The notes beneath the pieces are model-generated. The model was not told the DNA's origin and did no database searches. It was given only the letters and a program-made list of their open reading frames with translations. Position numbers and translations under genes: made by a program. A DNA stretch of 47,791 bases from Desulfarculaceae bacterium (lineage in GTDB: Bacteria > Desulfobacterota > Desulfarculia > Desulfarculales > Desulfarculaceae), in assembly GCA_021737645.1 (NCBI GenBank), contig JAIPDO010000111.1:1-47791 (forward strand), given 5' to 3'. Positions 1 to 7,506 of this stretch are shown piece by piece. Numbering within the stretch: the stretch's first letter is position 1; every line of letters begins with the position of its first letter.

Positions 1-1
1 G

Positions 2-751
2 GTGGCTCCCCTGGATCAGCTTTTCCTGCTTTTAAAGCCGGCCGAGCCGCGTAGCGTGGCCCAGGGCAGGATACATTTCAACCGTGGTCTCTATACCGCC
101 GAAGAGCTCCTTTACTTAGAGCCCTCGGACCGAGTGTGGATGCGCCCCGACCCGGAAGATGCAGGCATTATCTACGTTTTCGACCAGGGAGGGGAGTTCA
201 TCTGCATAGCCACGGACCTGGATCGCCTGAGTCTCACCCCCAAACAGATACGAGAGAGAAAAAAGCGCTGGTGGTCCATCCGACGCCTGGAGCGCAAGGC
301 TTCTCGAGAAAGAGTCCAAGCCCTGGACCTGGATGATCTGGAGCGGGCTCGGCTGGATGAAGTGGCCTCCAAGACCAAACCATTGGAGGCCCTTCCCCCA
401 CCCAATCTGGATCTGCCGGCCCTAAAGGCCGCAGCCCAGGCCCGGCAGGAAATGCTGGGACAGGCCGAGCAAGATGATGATTATTCCTTTGACCAAGGTG
501 GCGAGCAGGTCCTGGATCCCTGGGGGCAGGAGATCGATATCCATCACCGGCCGGTCTTTTTACGGTCCTCCGAGCGGGCGGTGTGGATCCTGGTGCGTCA
601 GCGAGAGGGTCTGGACAACTCATCCTCTGACCAAGCCTTCCTGGAGAACTTTAAAAAGACGCCCATGTGGCGACAGCTGGGCGGGGAGCAGTTTGAGGAG
701 TTTGTGCAGGGTCTGCGCGATTGCGTGGTCTATGACGAGGAAGAGCCATGA
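2..751 (+). CDS. Mu/TniA-like transposase, C-terminal part (cut by window edge)
   Basis: The frame is open from the first bases, so the GTG at 2 is only the first codon in view and the catalytic core lies outside the window. The visible 249 residues look like the C-terminal part of a Mu-type (rve plus Mu C-terminal beta-barrel) transposase: a small beta-rich stretch around IIYVFDQGGEFICIA (residues about 54-70), then a basic charged helical region. The next gene is a MuB/TniB-type ATPase whose ATG overlaps this stop by four bases, the usual arrangement of Mu/Tn552-like transposition modules. The call depends heavily on that neighbour. A phage-derived Mu-like element is an equal alternative to a transposon. 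Confidence 0.6.
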   Translation: MAPLDQLFLLLKPAEPRSVAQGRIHFNRGLYTAEELLYLEPSDRVWMRPDPEDAGIIYVFDQGGEFICIATDLDRLSLTPKQIRERKKRWWSIRRLERKASRERVQALDLDDLERARLDEVASKTKPLEALPPPNLDLPALKAAAQARQEMLGQAEQDDDYSFDQGGEQVLDPWGQEIDIHHRPVFLRSSERAVWILVRQREGLDNSSSDQAFLENFKKTPMWRQLGGEQFEEFVQGLRDCVVYDEEEP

Positions 752-1527
752 GGGCCGCCTTTGTCCAGACCCGCAACGTGGCCCGCCTCTGGGAAGTAGT
801 GGAGTCCCTGCATAGTGCTTCTTTGGGTGAGCCTCGGCTAGGACTGATCTATGGACCGGCCGGCCGGGGCAAGACCCGGGCGGTGGACACCCTGGCCGCC
901 CGCACCGGCGCCGTCTACGTCTCCGCAGCCCGGGTGTGGACTCCCAACTCCATGCTCAAGACTGTCTTGACTGCCCTGGGGTGCCCGGCCACCAACACCG
1001 GAGCCGGCAATCTGGTCAGGGCGGCCGACGCACTCAGTGAACGGTTGGGTGTGCCTTCCCTGGGCAATGGCCTTCTGATCATTGATGAAGCCGACTACTT
1101 GGCCAAGGGCACCCACCCTCCACAAACTCCTCCCCTGCTGGACACTGTTAGGGATCTGCACGATGCCTCGGGCGCCCCTATTCTCCTGGTGGGCATGAAC
1201 GGCCTGGCCAAGCTATTGAGTCAATTTCCCCAATTCTGGGACCGGGTCCGCATGAGCGAGGAGTTTGCTCCTCTGGTCAGGAAGGAGGTCATCAGCCTGG
1301 CCTCGGAACTGGCTGGCCTTACCCTGGATGACCAGTCAGCCGAGCAGATCCGCCGGGCCACCAAGGGCAACCTGCGTCAGACTATTTTGCACCTTGCCCG
1401 TCTGGAGTCCCTGGCCAGGGTGGAGGGTTCGTCGCGCATAAATCCAGAATGGACCCGGCAGGTGACCACCGAGGTAGCCCGCAGCCGCCTACGGGCCAGT
1501 GGCACTGGGCTTCGTAGGGTGAAGTGA
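748..1527 (+). CDS. TniB/MuB-like AAA+ transposition ATPase
   Basis: A 259-residue P-loop ATPase, expected to bind DNA, choose the target and activate the partner transposase. Walker A is GPAGRGKT at residues 36-43 and Walker B is LLIIDEAD near residue 110, followed by a sensor-like LLVGMNG. The C-terminal part (ATKGNLRQTILHLARLE) fits the helical lid of this AAA+ family. It overlaps the upstream transposase by four bases (ATGA) and is followed directly by a small winged-helix gene. The size matches TniB/MuB. IstB of IS21 is similar, but the Mu-type transposase fragment upstream argues against it. Confidence 0.8.
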   Translation: MRAAFVQTRNVARLWEVVESLHSASLGEPRLGLIYGPAGRGKTRAVDTLAARTGAVYVSAARVWTPNSMLKTVLTALGCPATNTGAGNLVRAADALSERLGVPSLGNGLLIIDEADYLAKGTHPPQTPPLLDTVRDLHDASGAPILLVGMNGLAKLLSQFPQFWDRVRMSEEFAPLVRKEVISLASELAGLTLDDQSAEQIRRATKGNLRQTILHLARLESLARVEGSSRINPEWTRQVTTEVARSRLRASGTGLRRVK

Positions 1528-2003
1528 TGGCTGCCAAGATCGCCAGCCAAAGGCCAGCGATGATGATCAGAAGCTTTTTGAGGGATGCAGGGGGAGAGGC
1601 CTCGGTAGGCGAATTGTACGAGCACTTGATAGACGGGGCCGGCCATACCCTCCGCCAGGTGAATCGGGCCCTGGATTATCTGGGAAAGCGGGGGGAGATC
1701 ATTCTATTGCCTGATTGTCGATGCCGGCTAGTGGAGGAGGCGTATAAGGGCAATGAATCAGCTCCGGCCCTTCTTTGGAGGGCAGCCTATCAACTGAGCC
1801 TGCGGGGCGCCTTTTCCTCCAAAGATCTCATGCAGGTTTCAGGGATCATCCGCTGGAAAACCTATGAATGGCTGCACCAGATGCGAAAGCGCGGCCTAAT
1901 AATAGAAATCGGAAAATCTCACTATCGCGTGGTCAAGGGAGCCCCCCACCGTGATGATCCGCCTACTTTTGGTTGGGCCCGCCGGGGAAAGGCCAGGGCG
2001 TGA
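1527..2003 (+). CDS. Winged-helix DNA-binding accessory protein of the transposition module
   Basis: About 158 residues with two helix-turn-helix-like stretches: one in the first half (VGELYEHLIDG then RQVNRALDYLGKRG) and one in the second (FSSKDLMQVSGI then KTYEWLHQMRKRGLI). I recognise no named family. The stop of the ATPase (TGA 1525-1527) shares its last base with the ATG at 1527. A GTG at 1524 is in frame, but the ATG is preferred. The tight coupling suggests a third component of the transposition module, perhaps a regulator or end-binding protein. The last residues are arginine/lysine rich. Confidence 0.5.
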   Translation: MAAKIASQRPAMMIRSFLRDAGGEASVGELYEHLIDGAGHTLRQVNRALDYLGKRGEIILLPDCRCRLVEEAYKGNESAPALLWRAAYQLSLRGAFSSKDLMQVSGIIRWKTYEWLHQMRKRGLIIEIGKSHYRVVKGAPHRDDPPTFGWARRGKARA

Positions 2004-2061
2004 TAGGCCAGCTGGGAATCTTGCCAAGAAACCCTGCCCAGCCGGTACAGATGCATGCTGT

Positions 2062-2340
2062 TTAGGTGTCCAGGGAGGCCCGCACCAATTGGGCCACGTC
2101 CATCGCCTTGATGGGCAGCTTGTTGCGCCGGGCGTGGGTGGCCATGGTGCGTAGGCACTGCTGGCAGCCACTGACCACCGCCTCGGCCCCGGTGGCCAAG
2201 ACCTGGTCCACCTTGCGCCGGGCGATCTCGGCGTTGAGCGACTGATCGATCATCTCCAGGTTCCCGCCGCCTCCACAGCACAGGCAGTTTTCGCGGCTGT
2301 CGGCCAGCTCCACCAGCTTGACACCCGGCAGGGCCCGATC
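2062..2340 (-). pseudogene. 3' remnant of a CCG-domain (HdrD/GlcF-like) iron-sulfur protein
   Basis: The minus-strand frame keeps the C-terminal CCG domain of an HdrD/GlcF-type protein: ENCLCCGGGGN, then VVSGCQQC and a normal end. Homology-like sequence stops near 2340 and a stop lies just upstream at about 2350, so the N-terminal Fe-S and first CCG domain are missing. The last 90 bases are repeated, further decayed, at about 6875-6965. It is a different paralogue from the intact CCG gene at 7507-8610. The truncation abuts IS21-type debris, the likely cause. Confidence 0.7.
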
Positions 2341-2397
2341 CCTCCATCGTCATCGTGCCTACCACCTTACACGGCTGTCCGATTTATGGGGACCATC

Positions 2398-2589
2398 TCT
2401 GCGATATGAGCAGGCGGTCACCACCGTGACCACCAACCGGCCCATCGAGGACTGGGAAAAATGATAGGTGACGCTGTGGCCGCCACCGCCATCCTAGACC
2501 GCTTTTTAAATCACGCTACGGTGATTACCGTAAAGAGAAGGAGCTATCGCTTGAGGAAAGAGCCAAAAACTGATAATCAGGAGGCATAG
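2398..2589 (+). pseudogene. IstB 3' remnant (IS21 family), frameshifted
   Basis: The plus strand encodes the C-terminal tail typical of IstB: VTTNRPIEDW from about 2429, then, after a shift of one base near 2455-2462 (TGA at 2462-2464), GDAVAATAILDRFLNHA and a basic tail ending at TAG 2587-2589. The motif sequence (TNRP, DW, AILDR, basic SYRLR) is the known end of IstB helper ATPases. The 5' part is lost. Two 14-base direct repeats follow immediately and resemble a terminal region of the element. Confidence 0.65.
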
Positions 2590-2591
2590 GT

Positions 2592-2630
2592 CTGGCCGGT
2601 TTTAACCCGCCCACAACTGGCCGGTTATAA
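2592..2630. repeat. Two 14-bp direct repeats after the IstB tail
   Basis: CTGGCCGGTTTTAA at 2592-2605 is repeated with one change at 2617-2630. Position just past an istB tail suggests part of the right end of an IS21-type element, whose ends often carry short repeated sites. The second copy overlaps the decayed istA fragment on the other strand. Confidence 0.45.
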
Positions 2631-2762
2631 ATGCCCCCCGACATGCAAGGTATCCCAGTGGATGCCCTCCCGGCGCATTACCTCCCGCTTGCTGGTCTCA
2701 GCGTGGTGCAATTCCAGACGTATCTTGGTCCACCAGTCCGTTTTCTTGTACACCCTCTCCAT
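2625..2762 (-). pseudogene. IstA N-terminal remnant (IS21 family)
   Basis: A 45-codon minus-strand frame starts at ATG 2760-2762 behind a GGAGG. It reads like the first residues of an IS21-type IstA: TDWWTKIRLELHH, then ETSKREVMRREGIHWDTL, the helix-turn-helix that opens these transposases. It ends after about 40 recognisable residues, so it is a truncated copy. It faces the IstB remnant at 2398-2589, the wrong orientation for one intact IS21, in which istA and istB are co-directional. Two events or a rearrangement are needed. Confidence 0.55.
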
Positions 2763-2808
2763 GCCTCCGGTAAAAATTCATCAAATACCGAAGGACACTC
2801 CATAAGGG

Positions 2809-2858
2809 TGTCACGTTTTTCAACCGCCATAAAATACGTCACGCTTTTCAACCTCCAT
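2809..2858. repeat. Repeated 22-bp sites at an IS21-type end
   Basis: TGTCACGTTTTTCAACCGCCAT (2809-2830) and CGTCACGCTTTTCAACCTCCAT (2837-2858) are imperfect direct copies 28 bp apart, upstream of the istA start on the minus strand. Multiple terminal transposase-binding repeats are known for IS21 ends. The segment from here to 3140 shows no gene. Confidence 0.5.
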
Positions 2859-3140
2859 TTACATGTGTACGGGCTGAGGGGAACACACGGTTGATTCGCT
2901 AAACCCAAATGGTTTAATATGCCCTGAGTAAGTAGCTATCGATTATTTCGGGATTTTCACTGAGAAATTGGGTTGCCTGGTGGGCAATGAATCCTTTGGA
3001 AGCCGCTCGACGGAGGCACGAGGTGCGTCGGGAGCGTCAGAAGGCTCCAAACAAAGTGAAACGCGGCGAGTGCCGCGCAATCTCGGCTGACATTTGTATA
3101 TATCTCTACATGATTCACTTGAATCGGCTAGGAAATTTAA

Positions 3141-4046
3141 ATGAGTAAGCCATTTGCCGGCGTCATTCCTCCCGTTGTTACACCTTTTAAAAATGATGAA
3201 TTGGATCTGGAAGCATTTAAAGCTAACTTCAGCCAGTGGAATAAAGTGCCCTTGGGGGGGTATTTGGTTGCCGGCACCGCAGGCGAAAGTCCCCATTTGA
3301 GCGCTGGAGAAAAAGAGAAGCTCTTTGCTGCTGCGCGTGAGCTAATACCGAATGACCGGGCATTTCTGGCCGGGATAGGGGCTCAATCCACACGGGACAG
3401 CATTGAGCTGGCCCGCATCGCGGGCGCACAGGGTGCGGACTACGCCTTGGCCCTGACACCGTTCTATTTTCGGGGACAGATGACTGGGGCGGCTTGGGAG
3501 GCGCACTACCGACGCCTAGCGGACGAGTCACCGATACCGGTTGTGATTTATAATGGCACGCCATCTTCCGGGCTTAACATCACCCCTGATACGGTAGCCC
3601 GGCTATCTGAACATGCCAATGTGGCGGGGGTAAAGTGCGGCGCGGGCAATCTGGCCCAGTTGCGCCAATTCGTTAGGCTCACTCCCGAAGACTTTGCGGT
3701 TTTGACAGGTGCGGCGGCAATCTATTACCCAGCCTTGTGCGTGGGTGTTGATGGCTGCGGAGCTGCCGTGGGCAATTTGGCCCCTGCCACCATGATTGCT
3801 TTGGAGCGGGCTTTTAAGGAAGGGGATCATTCCCGGGCGATGGAGCTTCAGGATCTGATTGCTCCTTTGGGTGGAATGGTGAGCAAGCGTTGGGGGGTTG
3901 GCGGCCTTAAATTGGCCATGGATTTGGCTGGCCGTTGTGGTGGAGAGGTGCGAATGCCGCTGACTAAACCTAGTGATGAAAACACCAAAGACATTCTCCT
4001 CGCCGAGTTTGCCAAGTTGGCAAAAATGGAAAATGATTATCTATAG
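3141..4046 (+). CDS. Dihydrodipicolinate synthase/N-acetylneuraminate lyase family protein
   Basis: A class I aldolase/lyase of 301 residues forming a TIM barrel. The Schiff-base lysine sits in GVKCGAGN (K165), the tyrosine in VVIYNGTP (Y137), and the phosphate/carboxylate loop is GTAGES near residue 45. Housekeeping DapA usually has GTTGE and IYNVPGRT, so the altered loops suggest a catabolic keto-acid aldolase or lyase rather than lysine synthesis. It is the only plus-strand gene among minus-strand neighbours and has IS remnants on both sides. The ribosome site is weak (AGGAAA). Substrate unknown. Confidence 0.8.
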   Translation: MSKPFAGVIPPVVTPFKNDELDLEAFKANFSQWNKVPLGGYLVAGTAGESPHLSAGEKEKLFAAARELIPNDRAFLAGIGAQSTRDSIELARIAGAQGADYALALTPFYFRGQMTGAAWEAHYRRLADESPIPVVIYNGTPSSGLNITPDTVARLSEHANVAGVKCGAGNLAQLRQFVRLTPEDFAVLTGAAAIYYPALCVGVDGCGAAVGNLAPATMIALERAFKEGDHSRAMELQDLIAPLGGMVSKRWGVGGLKLAMDLAGRCGGEVRMPLTKPSDENTKDILLAEFAKLAKMENDYL

Positions 4047-4077
4047 CCCTTGCTTAATCCCAGGTACAGGGATCATC

Positions 4078-4283
4078 GGTTGGTCTGTAGACTGAAACGG
4101 AACCGGACAATCTTTGAACTGACCCAATTTTAGATCATCACATTCCAGTAATGCCAGAAGATCCAGGACCTGCTCCCAGGTAAGGCAGTCCAAGCCCTAG
4201 TCATCCAAAGCGATGAGATCAGCTCTGGCATAGGCGGCCATGACTTTGAGATAGCAAATTATAATGTAGATCAGCGGTCGCTT
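4078..4283 (-). pseudogene. Possible transposase C-terminal remnant (IS4/IS1634-like)
   Basis: Between the lyase and the transporter the minus strand gives LIYIIICYLKVMAAYARADL, an in-frame stop, then GLDCLTWEQVLDLLALL. This hydrophobic helix plus 'gl-s-eevL--L' pattern resembles the C-terminus of IS4/IS1634-type transposases. No intact frame exists. The match is by eye and weak, but no better explanation for this gene-free 240 bp is visible. Confidence 0.3.
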
Positions 4284-4289
4284 GATGCC

Positions 4290-5231
4290 CTAGTTTCTCT
4301 TTATCATGATCCCCATGATAGTTACGTAAAGTATCATGAAGGGCAATTGAGTCAGGGGCCCACATAGGGCTACCACAATGGCCTCCTTATTGCTGAAGGC
4401 ACTGGCTGCTATGGCCATGCCCAGAAAGGAGTTTTTGGTGGCCCCCGCTATCATCACCCCCTCGGTGGCCTCCCGGCTCAAGCCGAAGATTTTACTAAGC
4501 CCCAGTCCGGAAAGCAGGCAGGCCAGCATGAGCAGCGATGCCGCGGGTATTATCTTGACCATCAGGTCAGGCTGACTGAAGAGCAGGCCACCCCGCTCGG
4601 CGAAAATACTGAAGAATATGGAGGCAAAACTGAGGGAGCCGACAACCTTGATAATGCTATTTATTTTTTGCGCCCTTTGCGGTGTCGCTGAGCGCAGGAA
4701 AAAACGGCGGATAATAAACGCCAAAAGCAAGGGGGCGCCTATCACCAGGAAGAAAGAGCGCATGATAATGGAAATGGGTATGGGCACGATCTTGCCTAAA
4801 AGCAGTTGACTCCACAGGGGCACGAAACCGAGCGCGAAGAGATAACTGACGGTGTAGAACAACAAAGGCAGGCTGGCGTCGCCTTTGCGGATTGCGGTGA
4901 ACGCCGGGGCCAGAAGGTTGCCCGGCGCCACCGCAAACAAAGTGAACCCCACGATGGCAAAGGCCTGACTGTCGCGCAGCAGGGTGCTGTTGATGAAATA
5001 GGCCCAGATAGGGCTCAAGATGAAACCGACGACCGCGATAAGAAGGAGTGGTTTGAGTTTGCCCAGGGTTTCGCGCAATATTGAGGCGTCCCATTGGATG
5101 AACTGGGGAAGCAGGACCAGCACCAAGGAGAGCAGAATCGCGCCCTTGAAGTGAATGTCAGGGCACAAATAGTTGAACAGAAGCCCCAAGGCGGCCGGCA
5201 ATAGCGTGAAAAACAGGAAATTTAGCTTCAT
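4290..5231 (-). CDS. SBF/BASS-superfamily membrane transporter
   Basis: A 313-residue integral membrane protein with about nine or ten hydrophobic segments, matching the bile acid:sodium symporter / ACR3 / YocS superfamily in length and pattern. Family-like features are FAVAPGNLLAP in the first half and GATKNSFLGMAIA in the second, where these transporters have crossover helices. Start is ATG 5229-5231 after a GGTGGGG. Its neighbours on the same strand are a gamma-carbonic-anhydrase-like protein and a TSUP exporter. Substrate cannot be read from sequence; organic anions, arsenite or sulfur oxyanions are possible. Confidence 0.7.
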   Translation of the reverse strand: MKLNFLFFTLLPAALGLLFNYLCPDIHFKGAILLSLVLVLLPQFIQWDASILRETLGKLKPLLLIAVVGFILSPIWAYFINSTLLRDSQAFAIVGFTLFAVAPGNLLAPAFTAIRKGDASLPLLFYTVSYLFALGFVPLWSQLLLGKIVPIPISIIMRSFFLVIGAPLLLAFIIRRFFLRSATPQRAQKINSIIKVVGSLSFASIFFSIFAERGGLLFSQPDLMVKIIPAASLLMLACLLSGLGLSKIFGLSREATEGVMIAGATKNSFLGMAIAASAFSNKEAIVVALCGPLTQLPFMILYVTIMGIMIKRN

Positions 5232-5411
5232 GCTGCCCCACCTTTTTTACGCGAGCCCCACAACCTGGCCATGCCGGCACCTCGCGCCAGACAACGAGCC
5301 CAGCCCTGCGCGGCCAGAACGGCATATGTAGTCACCGGCGGGTTCGACCGGAGAGACGATGATCTTCCGAGTCAGGTCAAAGGGTTTGGGTTCCCGTCCT
5401 GCCGGTGTGGC

Positions 5412-5954
5412 CTAATCCGCCTTACCCGCAGCGTGGCGGATGCGGGCAGATTCCCCATGCATCACCGCCGCTTCCAAGTAACGTTTCATCATGCCTTGGG
5501 TGGCTTGACGCTGCTCTGGGGTGACTTCGCGAATCACTTTGGCAGGCACGCCGGCGGCCATGGCACCCGGCGGCACCTCCATGCCGGGAGGCACCACCGC
5601 CCCCGCGGCCACGATCGCCCCGGCCCCCACCTTGGCCCGGTCCAGAACCACGGCTCCGATGCCGATCAAGGCACAATCTTCCACAGTGCAGGAATGAAGG
5701 ACCGCTCGATGGCCCACCACCACCTTGCTGCCCACCTGGGTGCCTTGCCCCTTGTAGGCCACATGGATAATGGTCCCGTCTTGCAAGTTGGTTTTGTCTC
5801 CCACCCGGATCCAGTTGATGTCCCCGCGTAGCACGCAGCCGTACCACACGCTTACTTCCGGACCCAACTCCACATCGCCCAAGACCATCGCGCCAGGCGC
5901 GATAAAGGCGCTGGGGTCCACTTGCGGCTTCTTGCCGTTGACCGATTCGATCAT
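5412..5954 (-). CDS. Gamma-carbonic-anhydrase-like protein (YrdA/PaaY family)
   Basis: A 180-residue left-handed beta-helix protein built from hexapeptide repeats such as PSAFIAPGAMVLGDV and IGIGAVVLDRAKVG. The zinc ligands of the family appear to be present: a histidine in IIHVAYKG and two in VVGHRAVLHSC. Such trimeric proteins include true gamma-carbonic anhydrases and CoA-linked thioesterase-like homologues; activity varies and is not decided here. Start ATG 5952-5954. It lies between the SBF-family transporter and the TSUP exporter on one strand, with gaps of about 180 and 90 bp. Confidence 0.85.
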   Translation of the reverse strand: MIESVNGKKPQVDPSAFIAPGAMVLGDVELGPEVSVWYGCVLRGDINWIRVGDKTNLQDGTIIHVAYKGQGTQVGSKVVVGHRAVLHSCTVEDCALIGIGAVVLDRAKVGAGAIVAAGAVVPPGMEVPPGAMAAGVPAKVIREVTPEQRQATQGMMKRYLEAAVMHGESARIRHAAGKAD

Positions 5955-6042
5955 GATTGTTTCCCTCGCATATGCAACACTGCCAGCATAGTTTTTCTTT
6001 CTCGAGTTTGGCTAAGCGGAAGTCACGCCCCCGCCCCATCCT

Positions 6043-6834
6043 TTAGAAAAGTCGGAGCAGCCAAGCGACCGCCTGGGGGTTGTTGTCAACGATCAACTTC
6101 AAGGAGATGGCCAGGGACACCGCGATGATCAGGGGGCGTACCAGTTTGGCACCCATGCTTATGACCAAGTTGGACCCTAAGCGGGCGCCAAGCAACTGTC
6201 CCACGCCCATCACCAGCCCGGCGGACCAAAGGATGTTCCCCTGAATCAGGAACACCGCCAAGGCGGACAGGTTGCTCACTAGGTTCAGAACCTTGGTGTG
6301 GGCCGTGGCTTGGCGGAGGTTATAGCCCAAAAAGCCCACATAGGCCGTGGCCCAAAAAGCTCCCGCGCCGGGACCGAAAAAACCATCATAAAAACCGATG
6401 CCCAAACCGAAGGTCAAGGCAAAGGCTCGCTCTCCCATGCGGCGGCTGGCTTCCAAGCTGCCGAATCGTGGGTAAAGCCAGAAGTAGAACGCGATGATTA
6501 TTAGAAGGAAAGGAATCAAGGTACTCAAAAAAGAAGGGTTGACCCAGTGAACCGCAACCGCACCCAGCACTCCCCCGGCCAACGTAAGTGCGATGGACCA
6601 AACCATTGAGTCCAGGTCAGCATACCCTTTGTGCACGTAGTTATATGAAGCGGCCAGAGTGCCGCATGTGCCCTGTAGCTTGGTGGTCCCCAGGGCCTGC
6701 ACCGGGTCCAGCCCGGCCCAGAGCAGGGCGGGCAGGGCCAGCAAACCACCCCCCCCGGAGACTGCGTCCACAAAGCCCGCGCAGGAGCCTACCACAAATA
6801 AAAGGGCCAGTATTTCTAAGGGCAGAGTGTCCAT
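6043..6834 (-). CDS. TauE/SafE (TSUP) family exporter
   Basis: A 263-residue membrane protein with about eight hydrophobic helices in two homologous halves. The N-terminal half has the family signature GFVDAVSGGGGLLALPALL and GTTKLQGT; the second has GFYDGFFGPGAGAFW, typical of YfcA-like TSUP proteins. These export sulfite, sulfoacetate, taurine or similar anions. The suyAB operon elsewhere in the window would release sulfite, so a sulfite or sulfonate role is attractive, but the genes are 27 kb apart and the link is inference. Start ATG 6832-6834. Confidence 0.85.
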   Translation of the reverse strand: MDTLPLEILALLFVVGSCAGFVDAVSGGGGLLALPALLWAGLDPVQALGTTKLQGTCGTLAASYNYVHKGYADLDSMVWSIALTLAGGVLGAVAVHWVNPSFLSTLIPFLLIIIAFYFWLYPRFGSLEASRRMGERAFALTFGLGIGFYDGFFGPGAGAFWATAYVGFLGYNLRQATAHTKVLNLVSNLSALAVFLIQGNILWSAGLVMGVGQLLGARLGSNLVISMGAKLVRPLIIAVSLAISLKLIVDNNPQAVAWLLRLF

Positions 6835-6875
6835 GGACGCCTTTTTGAAAACGGTGAAAGGGCATCCGATCCAGC

Positions 6876-7050
6876 CGGTACAGCCGCATGTTTTAGATAT
6901 TCAGGGAGGCCCGCGCCAATTGACCATGTCCATCACCTTGATGGGCAGCTTGTTGCTCCGGGCAAGCCTCGGCGCAGGTCACGCAGCCGGTGCGGGCCTC
7001 CATGGATAAAATCTAGCCCTTGCTGAAGAGGCGCTGGTCCAACATGCGCT
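6876..7050 (-). pseudogene. Decayed CCG-protein 3' end joined to a ferredoxin-like fragment
   Basis: About 90 bases at 6875-6965 copy the 3' end of the CCG remnant at 2062-2340, now with a one-base deletion that breaks the frame (SNKLPIKVMDM, then a shift). Read upstream on the minus strand, positions 6965-7050 give MLDQRLFSKG, a stop, and MEARTGCVTCAEAC, an iron-sulfur cysteine motif of HdrD/GlcF-like N-termini. So both ends of such a gene survive with the middle deleted. Confidence 0.55.
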
Positions 7051-7059
7051 CTCCGGCCC

Positions 7060-7485
7060 CTAGCCCTCCTGGGCGTGTTTGGCGATCTCTTGGTTGACCC
7101 AGGGCTCCACAGCTTCGGCACCGTGCAGCAGGTCGTCCAGTTCGCTCAGGTCGTTGGCCTTTAGGCGATACATCCAGCCCGCCCCATAACAGTCCTGGTT
7201 AATCAGCTCAGGCTTCAACTCCAGGTCCTCGTTGACCGCGATCAACTCACCGTTGACTGGCGAAAGGATCTTGCCTAGCCATTTGCCGGACTCCACCTTG
7301 GCCAGCTTTTTGCCCTTTTTCAGCTTTTTGCCTTCATTGGGCAGTTGCACGTAAACTATCTCACCGGCCAGCTTCTGGGCGAAGTCGTCCATGCCCATTG
7401 CCAACTCGTCGCCTTCCACACGAACCCAAAAATGCTCCGGGTCGTAGTAAAGCACATCAGGAAAATTGTAGCCGCCTATCTTCAT
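7060..7485 (-). CDS. GcvH-like lipoyl carrier protein
   Basis: A 141-residue lipoyl-domain protein of the glycine-cleavage H type. The lipoylation site is VESGKWLGKILSP with the lysine at position 68, and the N-terminal YYDPEHFWVRVEGDE matches the H-protein entry (usually Y--EHEWv). Start ATG 7483-7485 follows GAGGAG. No glycine cleavage P or T genes are nearby; the preceding gene, 21 bp upstream, encodes a CCG-domain iron-sulfur protein. H-like lipoyl proteins paired with Hdr-like redox proteins are known, so a redox-carrier role rather than glycine catabolism is plausible, though unproven. Confidence 0.85.
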   Translation of the reverse strand: MKIGGYNFPDVLYYDPEHFWVRVEGDELAMGMDDFAQKLAGEIVYVQLPNEGKKLKKGKKLAKVESGKWLGKILSPVNGELIAVNEDLELKPELINQDCYGAGWMYRLKANDLSELDDLLHGAEAVEPWVNQEIAKHAQEG

Positions 7486-7506
7486 GACTGGCTCCTCGCC
7501 CTTAAA

